Below are positions 1 to 6,653 of a DNA stretch of 8,412 nt, in pieces. This DNA is from an uncultured Erythrobacteraceae bacterium (GTDB lineage: Bacteria > Pseudomonadota > Alphaproteobacteria > Sphingomonadales > Sphingomonadaceae): the NCBI GenBank assembly GCA_950071875.1, contig CATMNW010000087.1, positions 1 to 8,412 of the forward strand. The letters run 5' to 3'. Within the stretch, counting starts at the first letter, position 1. Each line of letters opens with the position of its first letter. Under the pieces are notes generated by a model. The model saw nothing but the letters and a program-made list of their open reading frames with translations, did no database searches and was not told the origin of the DNA. A program made the position numbers and the translations under genes.

Positions 1-78
1 CGGGATAACATTCTGGCACCTCGGCGCAGCGGGTATTCCGGCTGGCATCTGGCGCTGGGTGGGCTAATCCTTATGTGA
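1..78 (+). CDS. possible C-terminal end of an upstream gene (partial, unidentified)
   Basis: Frame 1 is open from the window edge and ends at TGA 76-78. The last 25 residues finish in a hydrophobic stretch (GWHLALGGLILM), which could be the end of a membrane segment. Its stop overlaps the ATG of the next gene as TGATG (76-80), the usual signature of translational coupling, and this is the main reason to prefer the frame. Frame 2 is also open, up to a TAA at 65-67, so coding in this short piece is not proven. I do not recognise the family. If real, it would be the upstream partner of the membrane/sulfatase gene in one operon. Confidence 0.35.
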   Translation, partial: RDNILAPRRSGYSGWHLALGGLILM

Positions 79-692
79 TGGATCGAAACCGCTATACGAC
101 GGTGATCCCGGCGGCTCGGGCGCTGGCTGCAAGGCTTGGCCTGGATTGTGCGTGGGTCGCCTATATCGCGATGCTGTGGCTGCAATCGACCTTGTTGTTT
201 GCGCAGGTCGGTGCCGGTTATCGCTTATCTGCCAAGGCCGTTGTCCTGCACCTCGCGCTGATCGGCCTGATCGCCGTCCTGCAGGCGACCTTCTGGAACA
301 CCCTGCCCGGCAAAGGTGTCCTGCACAGATGGGGTCGGCCGATAGTCGCAGGGACCATCCAGCTGGTTCTCCTGCTGCTCTACCTCGCCAATTTCGGCAG
401 CCTCGTCACCATCTCGTCGCGTTTCAACGCTTCGCTTGTCGCGGTCTATCTTTCCGACCCCCTTCCGCTGGTCGCTGCATCGGGTTTTCATCCTGCGTTG
501 GCGGGGGCGGCGCTGGTCCTACTGGCATTGATGTGTGTCGGGACGAACATCTTTCTCGTGCGGCGCTGGGCCTCGGATAACACCACCACGCCCCTCTCGC
601 TCGCATTCGCCACGCTTGGCGTCGCTGCCTATGTCCTGCTGATACCCCAAATGGACAAGGCGGAGTTTCTCCATCGCCTTGAGGGGGCCTAA
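78..692 (+). CDS. five-helix membrane protein, likely N-terminal half of a sulfatase-type membrane enzyme
   Basis: A 204-residue hydrophobic protein. I chose the ATG at 78 because it overlaps the preceding TGA (TGATG); a GTG at 75 is also in frame. Five membrane segments can be seen, at roughly residues 18-36, 50-70, 88-108, 131-158 and 170-190, joined by short loops. Known family architecture: five N-terminal helices followed by a periplasmic sulfatase-fold domain is the layout of EptA/MCR-type phosphoethanolamine transferases and related enzymes. The next ORF is exactly such a domain in the same frame, so this is probably its membrane anchor. The protein ends at TAA 690-692 with no catalytic domain of its own. 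Either the two polypeptides work as separate chains or the gene has been broken by a nonsense change. The substrate cannot be read from the sequence. Confidence 0.72.
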   Translation: MDRNRYTTVIPAARALAARLGLDCAWVAYIAMLWLQSTLLFAQVGAGYRLSAKAVVLHLALIGLIAVLQATFWNTLPGKGVLHRWGRPIVAGTIQLVLLLLYLANFGSLVTISSRFNASLVAVYLSDPLPLVAASGFHPALAGAALVLLALMCVGTNIFLVRRWASDNTTTPLSLAFATLGVAAYVLLIPQMDKAEFLHRLEGA

Positions 693-716
693 CCACGCAA
701 TTTCGCTCCCGAGGTC
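690..716 (+). other. in-frame stop and eight-codon junction between membrane and catalytic halves
   Basis: TAA at 690-692 is followed by eight sense codons (P R N F A P E V) and then the ATG at 717. The start positions 78 and 717 differ by 639, a multiple of three, so a single changed codon would fuse both ORFs into one protein of 597 residues plus its stop. The GAGG just before the ATG at 717 is only two bases away, a poor ribosome-binding spacing, which weakens the case for independent initiation. A fused protein would have a length typical of five-helix sulfatase-fold transferases. A sequencing error, a recent nonsense mutation or a true gene split would all look like this. Confidence 0.55.
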
Positions 717-1871
717 ATGCTCGGCATCAGCGGCGAGCGCGAGCGGTTGACCTACGGGCGCGCGGAGGACCGTATTGCACAGCGCCCGCTGGTGCTCATC
801 ACTATCGATACCGCGCGCACCGACACGATGCAGGTCTACGGTGCAGCGACCCGCAACACGCCCTTCCTTGCGCGACTGCGCAGCGAGGGCCAGCTGCGCG
901 CCTATGACAATACGCACGCGCTATGCACGTCCTCCTATTGCGGACTGATCGGCATCCTTGCCTCGCGCTACTGGTCGGGGATGACAGGGCAGCTGGGCAA
1001 TCTGCCCGATGCGCTGAAGGCGCGCGGCTATCGCAACCTGTTCTTCCTCTCGGGCCATCACCGCACCTATTTCGGGCTTGCCGACCATTACGGGCCGAAT
1101 GTCGATTTCTACCGCGACGTCTGGAACCGGGGCGAGCGGCACATCAACGAGGATGCGGTGATCCTCGACTGGCTCGACGAGGCCGAGATCGGCCGGTCGC
1201 CGCGCGAGTTCCTGTGGTTCCACCTAATGGCAGCGCACCCGCTCGCCTACCGAAGCGGGCAGAGCGATCTCGCGGTGGCAGACTGGGGTAGTGCGGGCTC
1301 GAACCGCCCGGCAGACCAGGCGCTCGCCGCCTATATCGAGCGCTATCATGCAGGCCTGCGCGAGGCGGACCGCGTGATTGAGCAGGTTTTCGCAAGGCTC
1401 GATGCGGCTGGTATCCTCGAAGACGCGCTAGTCATCATCACCTCGGATCACGGCGAACACCTGGGCGAAGGCGGGCTGACGGGGCACGGCAAGCCGCCCG
1501 TCTATCCGCTCACCAGCGTACCGCTGCTTGTTTACGGTGAAGGCGCTGCAGACTGGCCTGCGCGCAACCCTGCAAGTGCGGTTGATATCGCACCTACGTT
1601 TCTCGAGGCGATTGGCGCGCCCACACCTGTGCAGTGGGATGGCGTAGCGCTGCAGCTACCCACGCAGCGCTGTGCAGTAGAATCGGCGAGCGATGGCCAC
1701 CGGGTGTTGACCACGCGCGACGGAAAAAGGGATTTTCGCCTTTGGGAAATCGACGGGAAAGACGAATTTCTCGGCCCGCTGAAGGACGCGATATTACCCA
1801 CCGAGGCGGTCGCAGGACCAGAGACGAAAATAATGGCTACGCGGGCGAGGAACTGCCTCAGCGACCGCTGA
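717..1871 (+). CDS. sulfatase-like hydrolase/transferase catalytic domain
   Basis: A 384-residue protein of the alkaline phosphatase/sulfatase superfamily. The first metal motif is IDTARTD (D31, R34, D36), comparable to DxxRxD of sulfatases and GETAR of phosphoethanolamine transferases. The nucleophile region is ALCTSSYCG (C70-G76). H169 and H174 lie in FHLMAAHP, and the second metal motif is ITSDHGEHLGEGG (D244, H245), followed by GHG (H257). The tail has the usual sulfatase VDIAPTFLEAIG segment. The nucleophile motif is not the formylglycine signature CxPxR: proline is replaced by S72 and arginine by Y74, so classic sulfatase maturation is doubtful and a transferase role is more likely. No signal peptide or membrane segment is present in this ORF. 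It would need the preceding five-helix protein, in frame across one TAA, to reach the periplasm. The reaction and substrate are not known. The end overlaps the convergent crotonase gene by 14 bp. Confidence 0.85.
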   Translation: MLGISGERERLTYGRAEDRIAQRPLVLITIDTARTDTMQVYGAATRNTPFLARLRSEGQLRAYDNTHALCTSSYCGLIGILASRYWSGMTGQLGNLPDALKARGYRNLFFLSGHHRTYFGLADHYGPNVDFYRDVWNRGERHINEDAVILDWLDEAEIGRSPREFLWFHLMAAHPLAYRSGQSDLAVADWGSAGSNRPADQALAAYIERYHAGLREADRVIEQVFARLDAAGILEDALVIITSDHGEHLGEGGLTGHGKPPVYPLTSVPLLVYGEGAADWPARNPASAVDIAPTFLEAIGAPTPVQWDGVALQLPTQRCAVESASDGHRVLTTRDGKRDFRLWEIDGKDEFLGPLKDAILPTEAVAGPETKIMATRARNCLSDR

Positions 1872-2655
1872 AGTCGGGCGCACGCTTTTCGAGCAGTGCG
1901 TCGATGCCTTCCATGTGATCTTCGGTGAGGTGCATCATCGCCTGGGTATTGGCAGCCATCTCCAGCGCGGTGTCGTAGCTGACGCTGCGCCCCTGCCGCA
2001 TCAGGTTCTTCGCCTGCCGCAGCGCGTGCGGGGGCATTGCCGTAACCTTTGAAGCGAGCGCACGGGCTTCATCCAAGAGGTTGTCACCCTCGACCACGCG
2101 GCTGACGAGGCCCCAGTCCTGCGCGGTCGCAGCATCGATTACATCGCCGGTGTAGAACAGCTCCGCCGCGCGCGCCTCGCCGATGATGCGCGGCAGGATC
2201 CATGTTCCCCCGTCGCCAGGGATGATGCCGAGCTTGAGGAAGGTCACGCCGAATTTCGCCTTGTCCGAAGCGATGCGCATGTCGGCGAGGCAGGCTAGAT
2301 CGCAACCCAGCCCGATCGCCGGCCCGTTGACCGCCGCGATCAGCGGGACACGCAGGCCATAAAGTGCGCGCAGCACCTTGTGGATGTTGTTGCGGTAGCC
2401 GTCCGAAATCTCCGGCGCGGTCCCGCCGAAGGTCCCGGTCCGCTCCTTCATCGCCTTGATATCGCCGCCCGCACTGAACGCCCGCCCCGCGCCGGTGAGG
2501 ATAACGCAGCGCACGTCCATGTCAGCATTGATCGCATCGCATGCCGCGGCAAAAGCATCCCCGTCGCCCGACGCGCCAAGCGGGTTCATCGTCTCAGGGC
2601 GGTTAAGCGTGAGGGTGGTGACGTGGTCGGCGGTGTCGATTGTGAGCAGGGTCAT
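1858..2655 (-). CDS. enoyl-CoA hydratase/isomerase family protein (crotonase, PaaG-like)
   Basis: A 265-residue protein, the normal crotonase length. I placed the start at the ATG 2655-2653 because an AAAGGA ribosome site lies 10 bases upstream and the fold begins at once; the longer open frame runs back through a non-coding repeat. Oxyanion-hole motifs are AFSAGGDIKAM (about 59-69) and AVNGPAIGLGCDLA (108-121), and the C-terminal trimer region ends in LLEKRAPDFSGR. In rat enoyl-CoA hydratase the two catalytic glutamates are Glu144 and Glu164. The aligned positions here are D119 and F139, so ordinary hydratase chemistry is doubtful. The segment GIIPGDGGTWILPRIIG and the C-terminus resemble the PaaG-type isomerase branch, although PaaG's aspartate (IPD) sits one residue earlier than D148 here. 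It is probably a cytosolic acyl-CoA isomerase or hydratase. The acyl substrate is unknown. Confidence 0.9.
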   Translation of the reverse strand: MTLLTIDTADHVTTLTLNRPETMNPLGASGDGDAFAAACDAINADMDVRCVILTGAGRAFSAGGDIKAMKERTGTFGGTAPEISDGYRNNIHKVLRALYGLRVPLIAAVNGPAIGLGCDLACLADMRIASDKAKFGVTFLKLGIIPGDGGTWILPRIIGEARAAELFYTGDVIDAATAQDWGLVSRVVEGDNLLDEARALASKVTAMPPHALRQAKNLMRQGRSVSYDTALEMAANTQAMMHLTEDHMEGIDALLEKRAPDFSGR

Positions 2656-2665
2656 GGGCGAGAAG

Positions 2666-2671
2666 TCCTTT
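2666..2671 (-). promoter_or_regulatory. ribosome-binding site deciding the crotonase start
   Basis: On the minus strand AAAGGA precedes the ATG at 2655-2653 by 10 bases. It supports the 265-residue start over the N-terminal extension that would reach about 2931. Confidence 0.6.
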
Positions 2672-2701
2672 CGGTCACCTCCATGCCACCGCCCAACCAC
2701 T

Positions 2702-2791
2702 TCGTCACCCCGGCCCTTGAGCGGAGGTCCCGCTGCCTTTGAGCACCGCGCCGGAAGAAAGCGCCACCCCGGATCAAGTTCGGGGTTACGA
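2702..2791. repeat. imperfect palindromic intergenic repeat
   Basis: The 139 bp gap between the crotonase and the 140-residue gene holds two inverted arms. The left arm begins CGTCACCCCGG...CTTGA (about 2703-2728). The reverse complement of the right arm begins CGTAACCCCGAACTTGA (about 2766-2791). The arms share CGT.ACCCCG and CTTGA with small differences. Sequences of the type CACCCCGGACTTGATCCGGGGT are common dispersed intergenic repeats in alphaproteobacteria (from memory, not searched), and this looks like a decayed copy. It may form a strong hairpin between the two genes and act as a weak terminator or a processing site. No transposase is nearby. Confidence 0.55.
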
Positions 2792-2794
2792 CAG

Positions 2795-3217
2795 CTATTG
2801 GGGGCCCATGTCGAGCCATCGACCAAAGTTGCGAATGGTGGCGGGCCATTCCTTCGGCCATTCCGGCAAATTGCTGTCGTGAAATCCGCGCTGATCGGCC
2901 CACTCTCTTGGCCAATCCATCCCAATGTCATCGTCGTCGATCTTCAGGTCGAGAATAAGATCGTCGTCGGGGTGCGGAGTGATTCTCGGCTCGACGTAGA
3001 ATAGAGCTTTTCGCCAGAGAAAGTCGGACACCTCCGGAGTGCAATCAGACATCATGTCCGCTATGAACTGCTCTTTGCTTGGGTTGCCCCTTCGAGCGGC
3101 GACCCGCTGGTGCGCTCTGCGAATTGACCAATATCCATAGACCAACGCAATGGTGAGGGCGGTTCCGACCCATAGCGTGACCACCATCCACTCGGGAATT
3201 CCCAGCAACTCCCCCAT
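2795..3217 (-). CDS. conserved-looking membrane-anchored acidic protein of unknown function
   Basis: A 140-residue protein starting at ATG 3217-3215, 11 bases after the dxs stop, so probably co-transcribed with dxs. One membrane segment lies at about residues 10-30 (VVTLWVGTALTIALVYGYW), followed by a basic stretch (RRAHQRVAARRG) that should face the cytoplasm. The soluble part contains two acidic clusters (PHPDDDLILDLKIDDDD, about 81-97) and several tryptophans in MDWPREW and LPEWPKEWP near the C-terminus. This regular composition and the codon use suggest a real gene. I do not recognise the family and assign no function. Closeness to dxs may only reflect read-through and need not mean an isoprenoid role. 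Confidence 0.75.
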   Translation of the reverse strand: MGELLGIPEWMVVTLWVGTALTIALVYGYWSIRRAHQRVAARRGNPSKEQFIADMMSDCTPEVSDFLWRKALFYVEPRITPHPDDDLILDLKIDDDDIGMDWPREWADQRGFHDSNLPEWPKEWPATIRNFGRWLDMGPQ

Positions 3218-3228
3218 GCGTTGCTAAC

Positions 3229-5151
3229 TCAGGCTCGCGCCTCTTCTACGCCCGCCGAGTTATGCCGCAGTGCGTTCAGCACCGTATCAACGATGTGCGG
3301 GGCGTTAAGGCCGGCCTCGTCATACTGCTTCATCGGGTCGTCCTGGTCCTGGAATACGTCGGGCAGGCGCATGGTGCGCACTTTCAGCCCGGCGTCGGTC
3401 AGGCCCTCGTCCGAGGCGAAGGTCAGGACATGCGCACCGAGGCCGCCGATAGCGCCTTCTTCGACGGTGACGACCACATCGTGGCTGCGCATCAGCTTTT
3501 CGATCAGACCCTGATCGAGCGGCTTCGCAAAGCGCATGTCGGCGACGGTGGTCGACAGGCCTTTGGCTTCGAGCTGGTCGGCGGCTTTCTTGGCCTCCTC
3601 GAGCCGCGCGCCCAATGAGAGGATCGCCACCTTGCTGCCTTCGCGCACGATGCGGCCCTTGCCGATTTCGAGCTTCTCGAGGCTCTCAGGAATCTCCACG
3701 CCGGTGCCGCTGCCGCGCGGATAGCGGAAAGCGATGGGGCCATCGTCATATTCGGCGGCCGTGTAGGTCATGTGCGCCAGTTCCGCTTCGTCGGCGGCGG
3801 CCATCACGACCATGTTGGGCAGCGTGGCGAGATAGGTGATGTCGAAGCTTCCGGCGTGCGTGCAACCATCCGCACCCACCAGTCCCGCACGGTCGATGGC
3901 GAAGCGCACGGGCAGGTTCTGGATCGCCACGTCGTGCACCACCTGGTCGTAGGCGCGCTGGAGGAAGGTCGAATAGATCGCGGCGAAGGGGCGCATGCCT
4001 TCGGCGGCAAGGCCCGCCGCAAAGGTTACGCCATGCTGTTCGGCGATGCCGACATCGAAAGCCTTGTCAGGGTGCGCCTTGGCGAATTTGTCGACGCCCG
4101 TCCCGCTCGGCATGGCAGCGGTGATGGCGCAGATGCGCGGATCGCTGTCGGCAAGCTTGGCCAGCGTTTCGCCGAAAACGTTCTGGTAGGCGGGTGGGCC
4201 GCCGGTCGATTTCTTCTGTTCGCCGGTGACGACATCGAACTTGGCGACGCCGTGATACTTGTCGGCGCTGTTTTCGGCAGGGGCATAGCCCTTGCCCTTC
4301 TTGGTCACGACATGGATCAGCACCGGGCCCTGTTCGCTATCGCGCACATTTTCGAGCACGGGGATGAGGTGGTCGAGATTGTGCCCATCGATCGGGCCGA
4401 CATAATAAAAGCCCAATTCTTCGAACATCGTCCCGCCGGTCACCATGCCGCGGGCGTATTCTTCAGCCTTTTCGAGCCCGCCCCACACGCGGCGGCCCAT
4501 CTTGCGGGCAATCTTCGACGCCATCGAGCGCAGGCCGAGATATTCGCTGCTCGACACCATGCGCGCGAGATAGGCAGAAAGGCCACCCACCGGCGGGGCA
4601 ATCGACATGTCGTTGTCGTTGAGGATCACCACCAGGCGATTGCCCGCCTGTTCGGCATTATTCATCGCCTCATAAGCCATGCCTGCGCTCATCGCGCCGT
4701 CGCCGATTACGGCAATACCGCGTCCCGGGCGGTTCTGCATCTTGTTGGCCATCGCGAAACCCAGCGCCGCGCTGATCGAGGTCGAGCTGTGGGCTGCACC
4801 GAAGGGATCGTATTCGCTTTCGGCACGCTTGGTGAAGCCCGACAGGCCCCCGCCTTGCCGCAGCGTGCGGATACGGTCGCGTCGCCCGGTGAGGATCTTG
4901 TGCGGGTAACACTGGTGGCCGACATCCCACACGAGCTTGTCGGTAGGCGTGTCGAAGACATAGTGGATCGCGGCTGTCAGTTCGACCACGCCCAGTCCCG
5001 AGCCCAGATGTCCGCCGGTGGTGCCGACGGCATCTATCATTTCGGTACGCAATTCATCGGCGAGTTGCCGTAGCTGGTTCTTCTCCAGCTTGCGGAGATC
5101 ATCGGGGGTAGCGACCGTGTCTAGCAGCGGCGTCTTGGGGCGCGTTGTCAT
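3229..5151 (-). CDS. dxs: 1-deoxy-D-xylulose-5-phosphate synthase
   Basis: A 640-residue protein, full length for DXS. It condenses pyruvate with glyceraldehyde 3-phosphate in the cytosol, using thiamine diphosphate, and is the first and usually rate-controlling step of the MEP pathway to isoprenoids (carotenoids, quinone tails, undecaprenyl carriers); the product also feeds thiamine and pyridoxal synthesis. Visible motifs: GGHLGSGLG (H48), VGHQCYPHKIL (H79), the thiamine-diphosphate signature GDG (150-152) to NDN (178-180), the transketolase-type catalytic glutamate in GIAEQHG (E371), Y393 in IYSTFLQRAYDQ, and RAGLVGADG (R421, D428). The C-terminal transketolase domain is complete. The start ATG at 5151-5149 gives the expected N-terminus. 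A 78 bp gap separates it from the upstream fur-type gene, and the 140-residue gene follows 11 bases downstream. No TPP riboswitch is evident in the leader. Confidence 0.98.
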   Translation of the reverse strand: MTTRPKTPLLDTVATPDDLRKLEKNQLRQLADELRTEMIDAVGTTGGHLGSGLGVVELTAAIHYVFDTPTDKLVWDVGHQCYPHKILTGRRDRIRTLRQGGGLSGFTKRAESEYDPFGAAHSSTSISAALGFAMANKMQNRPGRGIAVIGDGAMSAGMAYEAMNNAEQAGNRLVVILNDNDMSIAPPVGGLSAYLARMVSSSEYLGLRSMASKIARKMGRRVWGGLEKAEEYARGMVTGGTMFEELGFYYVGPIDGHNLDHLIPVLENVRDSEQGPVLIHVVTKKGKGYAPAENSADKYHGVAKFDVVTGEQKKSTGGPPAYQNVFGETLAKLADSDPRICAITAAMPSGTGVDKFAKAHPDKAFDVGIAEQHGVTFAAGLAAEGMRPFAAIYSTFLQRAYDQVVHDVAIQNLPVRFAIDRAGLVGADGCTHAGSFDITYLATLPNMVVMAAADEAELAHMTYTAAEYDDGPIAFRYPRGSGTGVEIPESLEKLEIGKGRIVREGSKVAILSLGARLEEAKKAADQLEAKGLSTTVADMRFAKPLDQGLIEKLMRSHDVVVTVEEGAIGGLGAHVLTFASDEGLTDAGLKVRTMRLPDVFQDQDDPMKQYDEAGLNAPHIVDTVLNALRHNSAGVEEARA

Positions 5152-5188
5152 GGCGGGCAGCTTTACACCCCAAAAGCGGAACTGTCGA

Positions 5189-5199
5189 TGAACCGTTTA
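5189..5199. promoter_or_regulatory. candidate operator-like palindrome in the dxs leader
   Basis: In the 78 bp gap between the fur-type gene and dxs the sequence TGAACCGTTTA is a near-perfect odd-length palindrome (TGAAC-N-GTTCA with one mismatch). A perfect copy, TGAACGGTTCA, lies at 6618-6628 upstream of the small peptide-msrA unit. Two copies in promoter-sized gaps hint at a shared binding site, but chance cannot be excluded. No convincing -35/-10 pair was found. Confidence 0.2.
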
Positions 5200-5229
5200 C
5201 CGCTGGAACTACACGGTCTGGCGCTGGGA

Positions 5230-5697
5230 TTAACTCGCGCAGTCGTCACACAAGCCGCGCAGTTCCACCACCGGCCGGACGTCGGTGAAACCGGCATCCT
5301 TGCCTGCTTCGCGCAGTGCGCCCGTCACCCGCTCGTCATCGATGTGCGTCGCCTTCCCGCAATCGTCGCAGATCAGGAAGATGCAGTCGTGCCGGCAGCC
5401 CGGATGCGTATTGACCAGATAGGCATTGGCGCTTTCGATCCGGTTGGCGAGGTTCGTGCGCACGAACAGGTCGAGAATGCGGTAAACGCTGTTGGGCGCC
5501 ACCCGCTTACCACGCGTGCGCGAAAGATTGTCGGCAATGTCGTAAGCGCTGGCTGGCTTGTCGTGCTGGGCCAGTTCCTCGAGCACGGACTGGCGCATGC
5601 CCGTCCATTGTTCGCCGCTGTCGGTGAGCGCCTTGCGGGCGGCCTCGATCAGGTCGTCGCCTTCGTGTTCGTGGTGGGAGTGCGCGTGTGTGGCCAT
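5230..5697 (-). CDS. Fur-family metal-responsive transcriptional repressor (Zur-like)
   Basis: A 155-residue protein, normal for Fur/Zur. The N-terminal winged helix covers about residues 15-95, with the recognition region VAPNSVYRILDLFVR followed by LANRIESANAYL. The C-terminal dimerisation domain has two CxxC pairs (C110/C113 in CDDCG and C150/C153 in CDDCA), the structural zinc site of the family. Other likely metal ligands are H98, H103 and D104 in THPGCRHDC, and H118. The pattern HDCIFLICDDCGKATHID is closer to Zur than to iron-type Fur, which is family inference. The N-terminus is histidine-rich (H4, H6, H8, H9, H11), which may bind zinc or nickel. It is a cytosolic DNA-binding dimer. 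It lies 36 bp after msrA and 78 bp before dxs. No zinc-uptake gene is in the window, so the sensed metal is not proven. Confidence 0.9.
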   Translation of the reverse strand: MATHAHSHHEHEGDDLIEAARKALTDSGEQWTGMRQSVLEELAQHDKPASAYDIADNLSRTRGKRVAPNSVYRILDLFVRTNLANRIESANAYLVNTHPGCRHDCIFLICDDCGKATHIDDERVTGALREAGKDAGFTDVRPVVELRGLCDDCAS

Positions 5698-5733
5698 GCC
5701 GACTAGGTAGGGGCAGCGCCGCTCCCCCGCAAG

Positions 5734-6413
<680 letters not shown>

Positions 6414-6414
<1 letters not shown>

Positions 6415-6545
6415 CAGAAAATCGAGGCGATGAGCTGCGGAACGGCCGCGAAAATCTCGCCTCCGTTGGCAGCGATAACAGCGATGGCACCGGCAACGAA
6501 TCCGATGCCGAAATTGCGATAGAGGTCGGGGGTAAAGAGGGTCAT
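6414..6545 (-). CDS. 43-residue single-span membrane peptide coupled to msrA
   Basis: This short gene reads from ATG 6545-6543 to TGA 6416-6414. The stop shares one base with the msrA start (TGATG). A ribosome site GAAAGA lies six bases before the ATG. The peptide begins MTLFTPDLYRNFGIGFVAGA and has one hydrophobic span at about residues 12-27, then NGGEIFAAVPQ and a hydrophobic end. Codon third positions are GC-rich, as in the neighbours. The most likely place is the inner membrane. Coupling suggests it is made in fixed proportion with the exported MsrA. No family is recognised and no function is assigned. It may act only as a leader for msrA translation. Confidence 0.7.
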
Positions 6546-6617
6546 GATTGGTCTTTCGTCAGTCTTGCCGACGTGGTTACAGGGGCTGCCATTGCAACCT
6601 GCTTAATACGATGGTTG

Positions 6618-6628
6618 TGAACGGTTCA
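6618..6628. promoter_or_regulatory. perfect 11-base palindrome upstream of the small peptide-msrA unit
   Basis: TGAACGGTTCA is a perfect palindrome around one central base, in the 108 bp gap between purH and the small peptide gene. It matches 10 of 11 positions of the site in the dxs leader (5189-5199, compared on the opposite strand). A second inverted repeat, GGTTACA...TGCAACC, lies at 6575-6599 in the same gap, closer to the start. Both could be operators or RNA hairpins. Confidence 0.25.
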
Positions 6629-6644
6629 GGCGATGGTGCGCCTG
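6627..6644 (-). terminator. small hairpin after purH, weak terminator candidate
   Basis: CAGGCG and CGCCTG form a perfect six-base stem around a six-base loop (CACCAT on the minus strand), 10 bases after the purH stop. No run of T follows on the minus strand, so an intrinsic terminator is doubtful. It may instead slow decay of the purH transcript. Confidence 0.25.
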
Positions 6645-6653
6645 CCCGGCGGA

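Noticed and set aside
2656..2931. N-terminal extension of the crotonase frame
   Set aside because: The extension runs through the palindromic repeat and into the 140-residue gene, has no family similarity, and the ATG at 2655 has a good ribosome site.
2456..3004. A 182-codon + strand frame across the crotonase start and repeat
   Set aside because: It crosses two minus-strand genes and an intergenic repeat and has low-complexity composition without motifs.
3772..5073. A 433-codon open frame on the + strand opposite dxs
   Set aside because: It is antisense to an unambiguous full-length dxs; long antisense frames are expected in high-GC genes, and the translation shows no recognisable motif.
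5152..5229. TPP riboswitch in the dxs leader
   Set aside because: The gap is only 78 bp and shows no thi-box-like conserved segments.
5710..5727. GC-rich hairpin (GGGG-c-AGC / GCT-CCCC) just after the msrA stop as a terminator
   Set aside because: It has a bulge and a three-base loop, and no T run follows on the minus strand; fur follows only 36 bp after msrA, so read-through is more likely.
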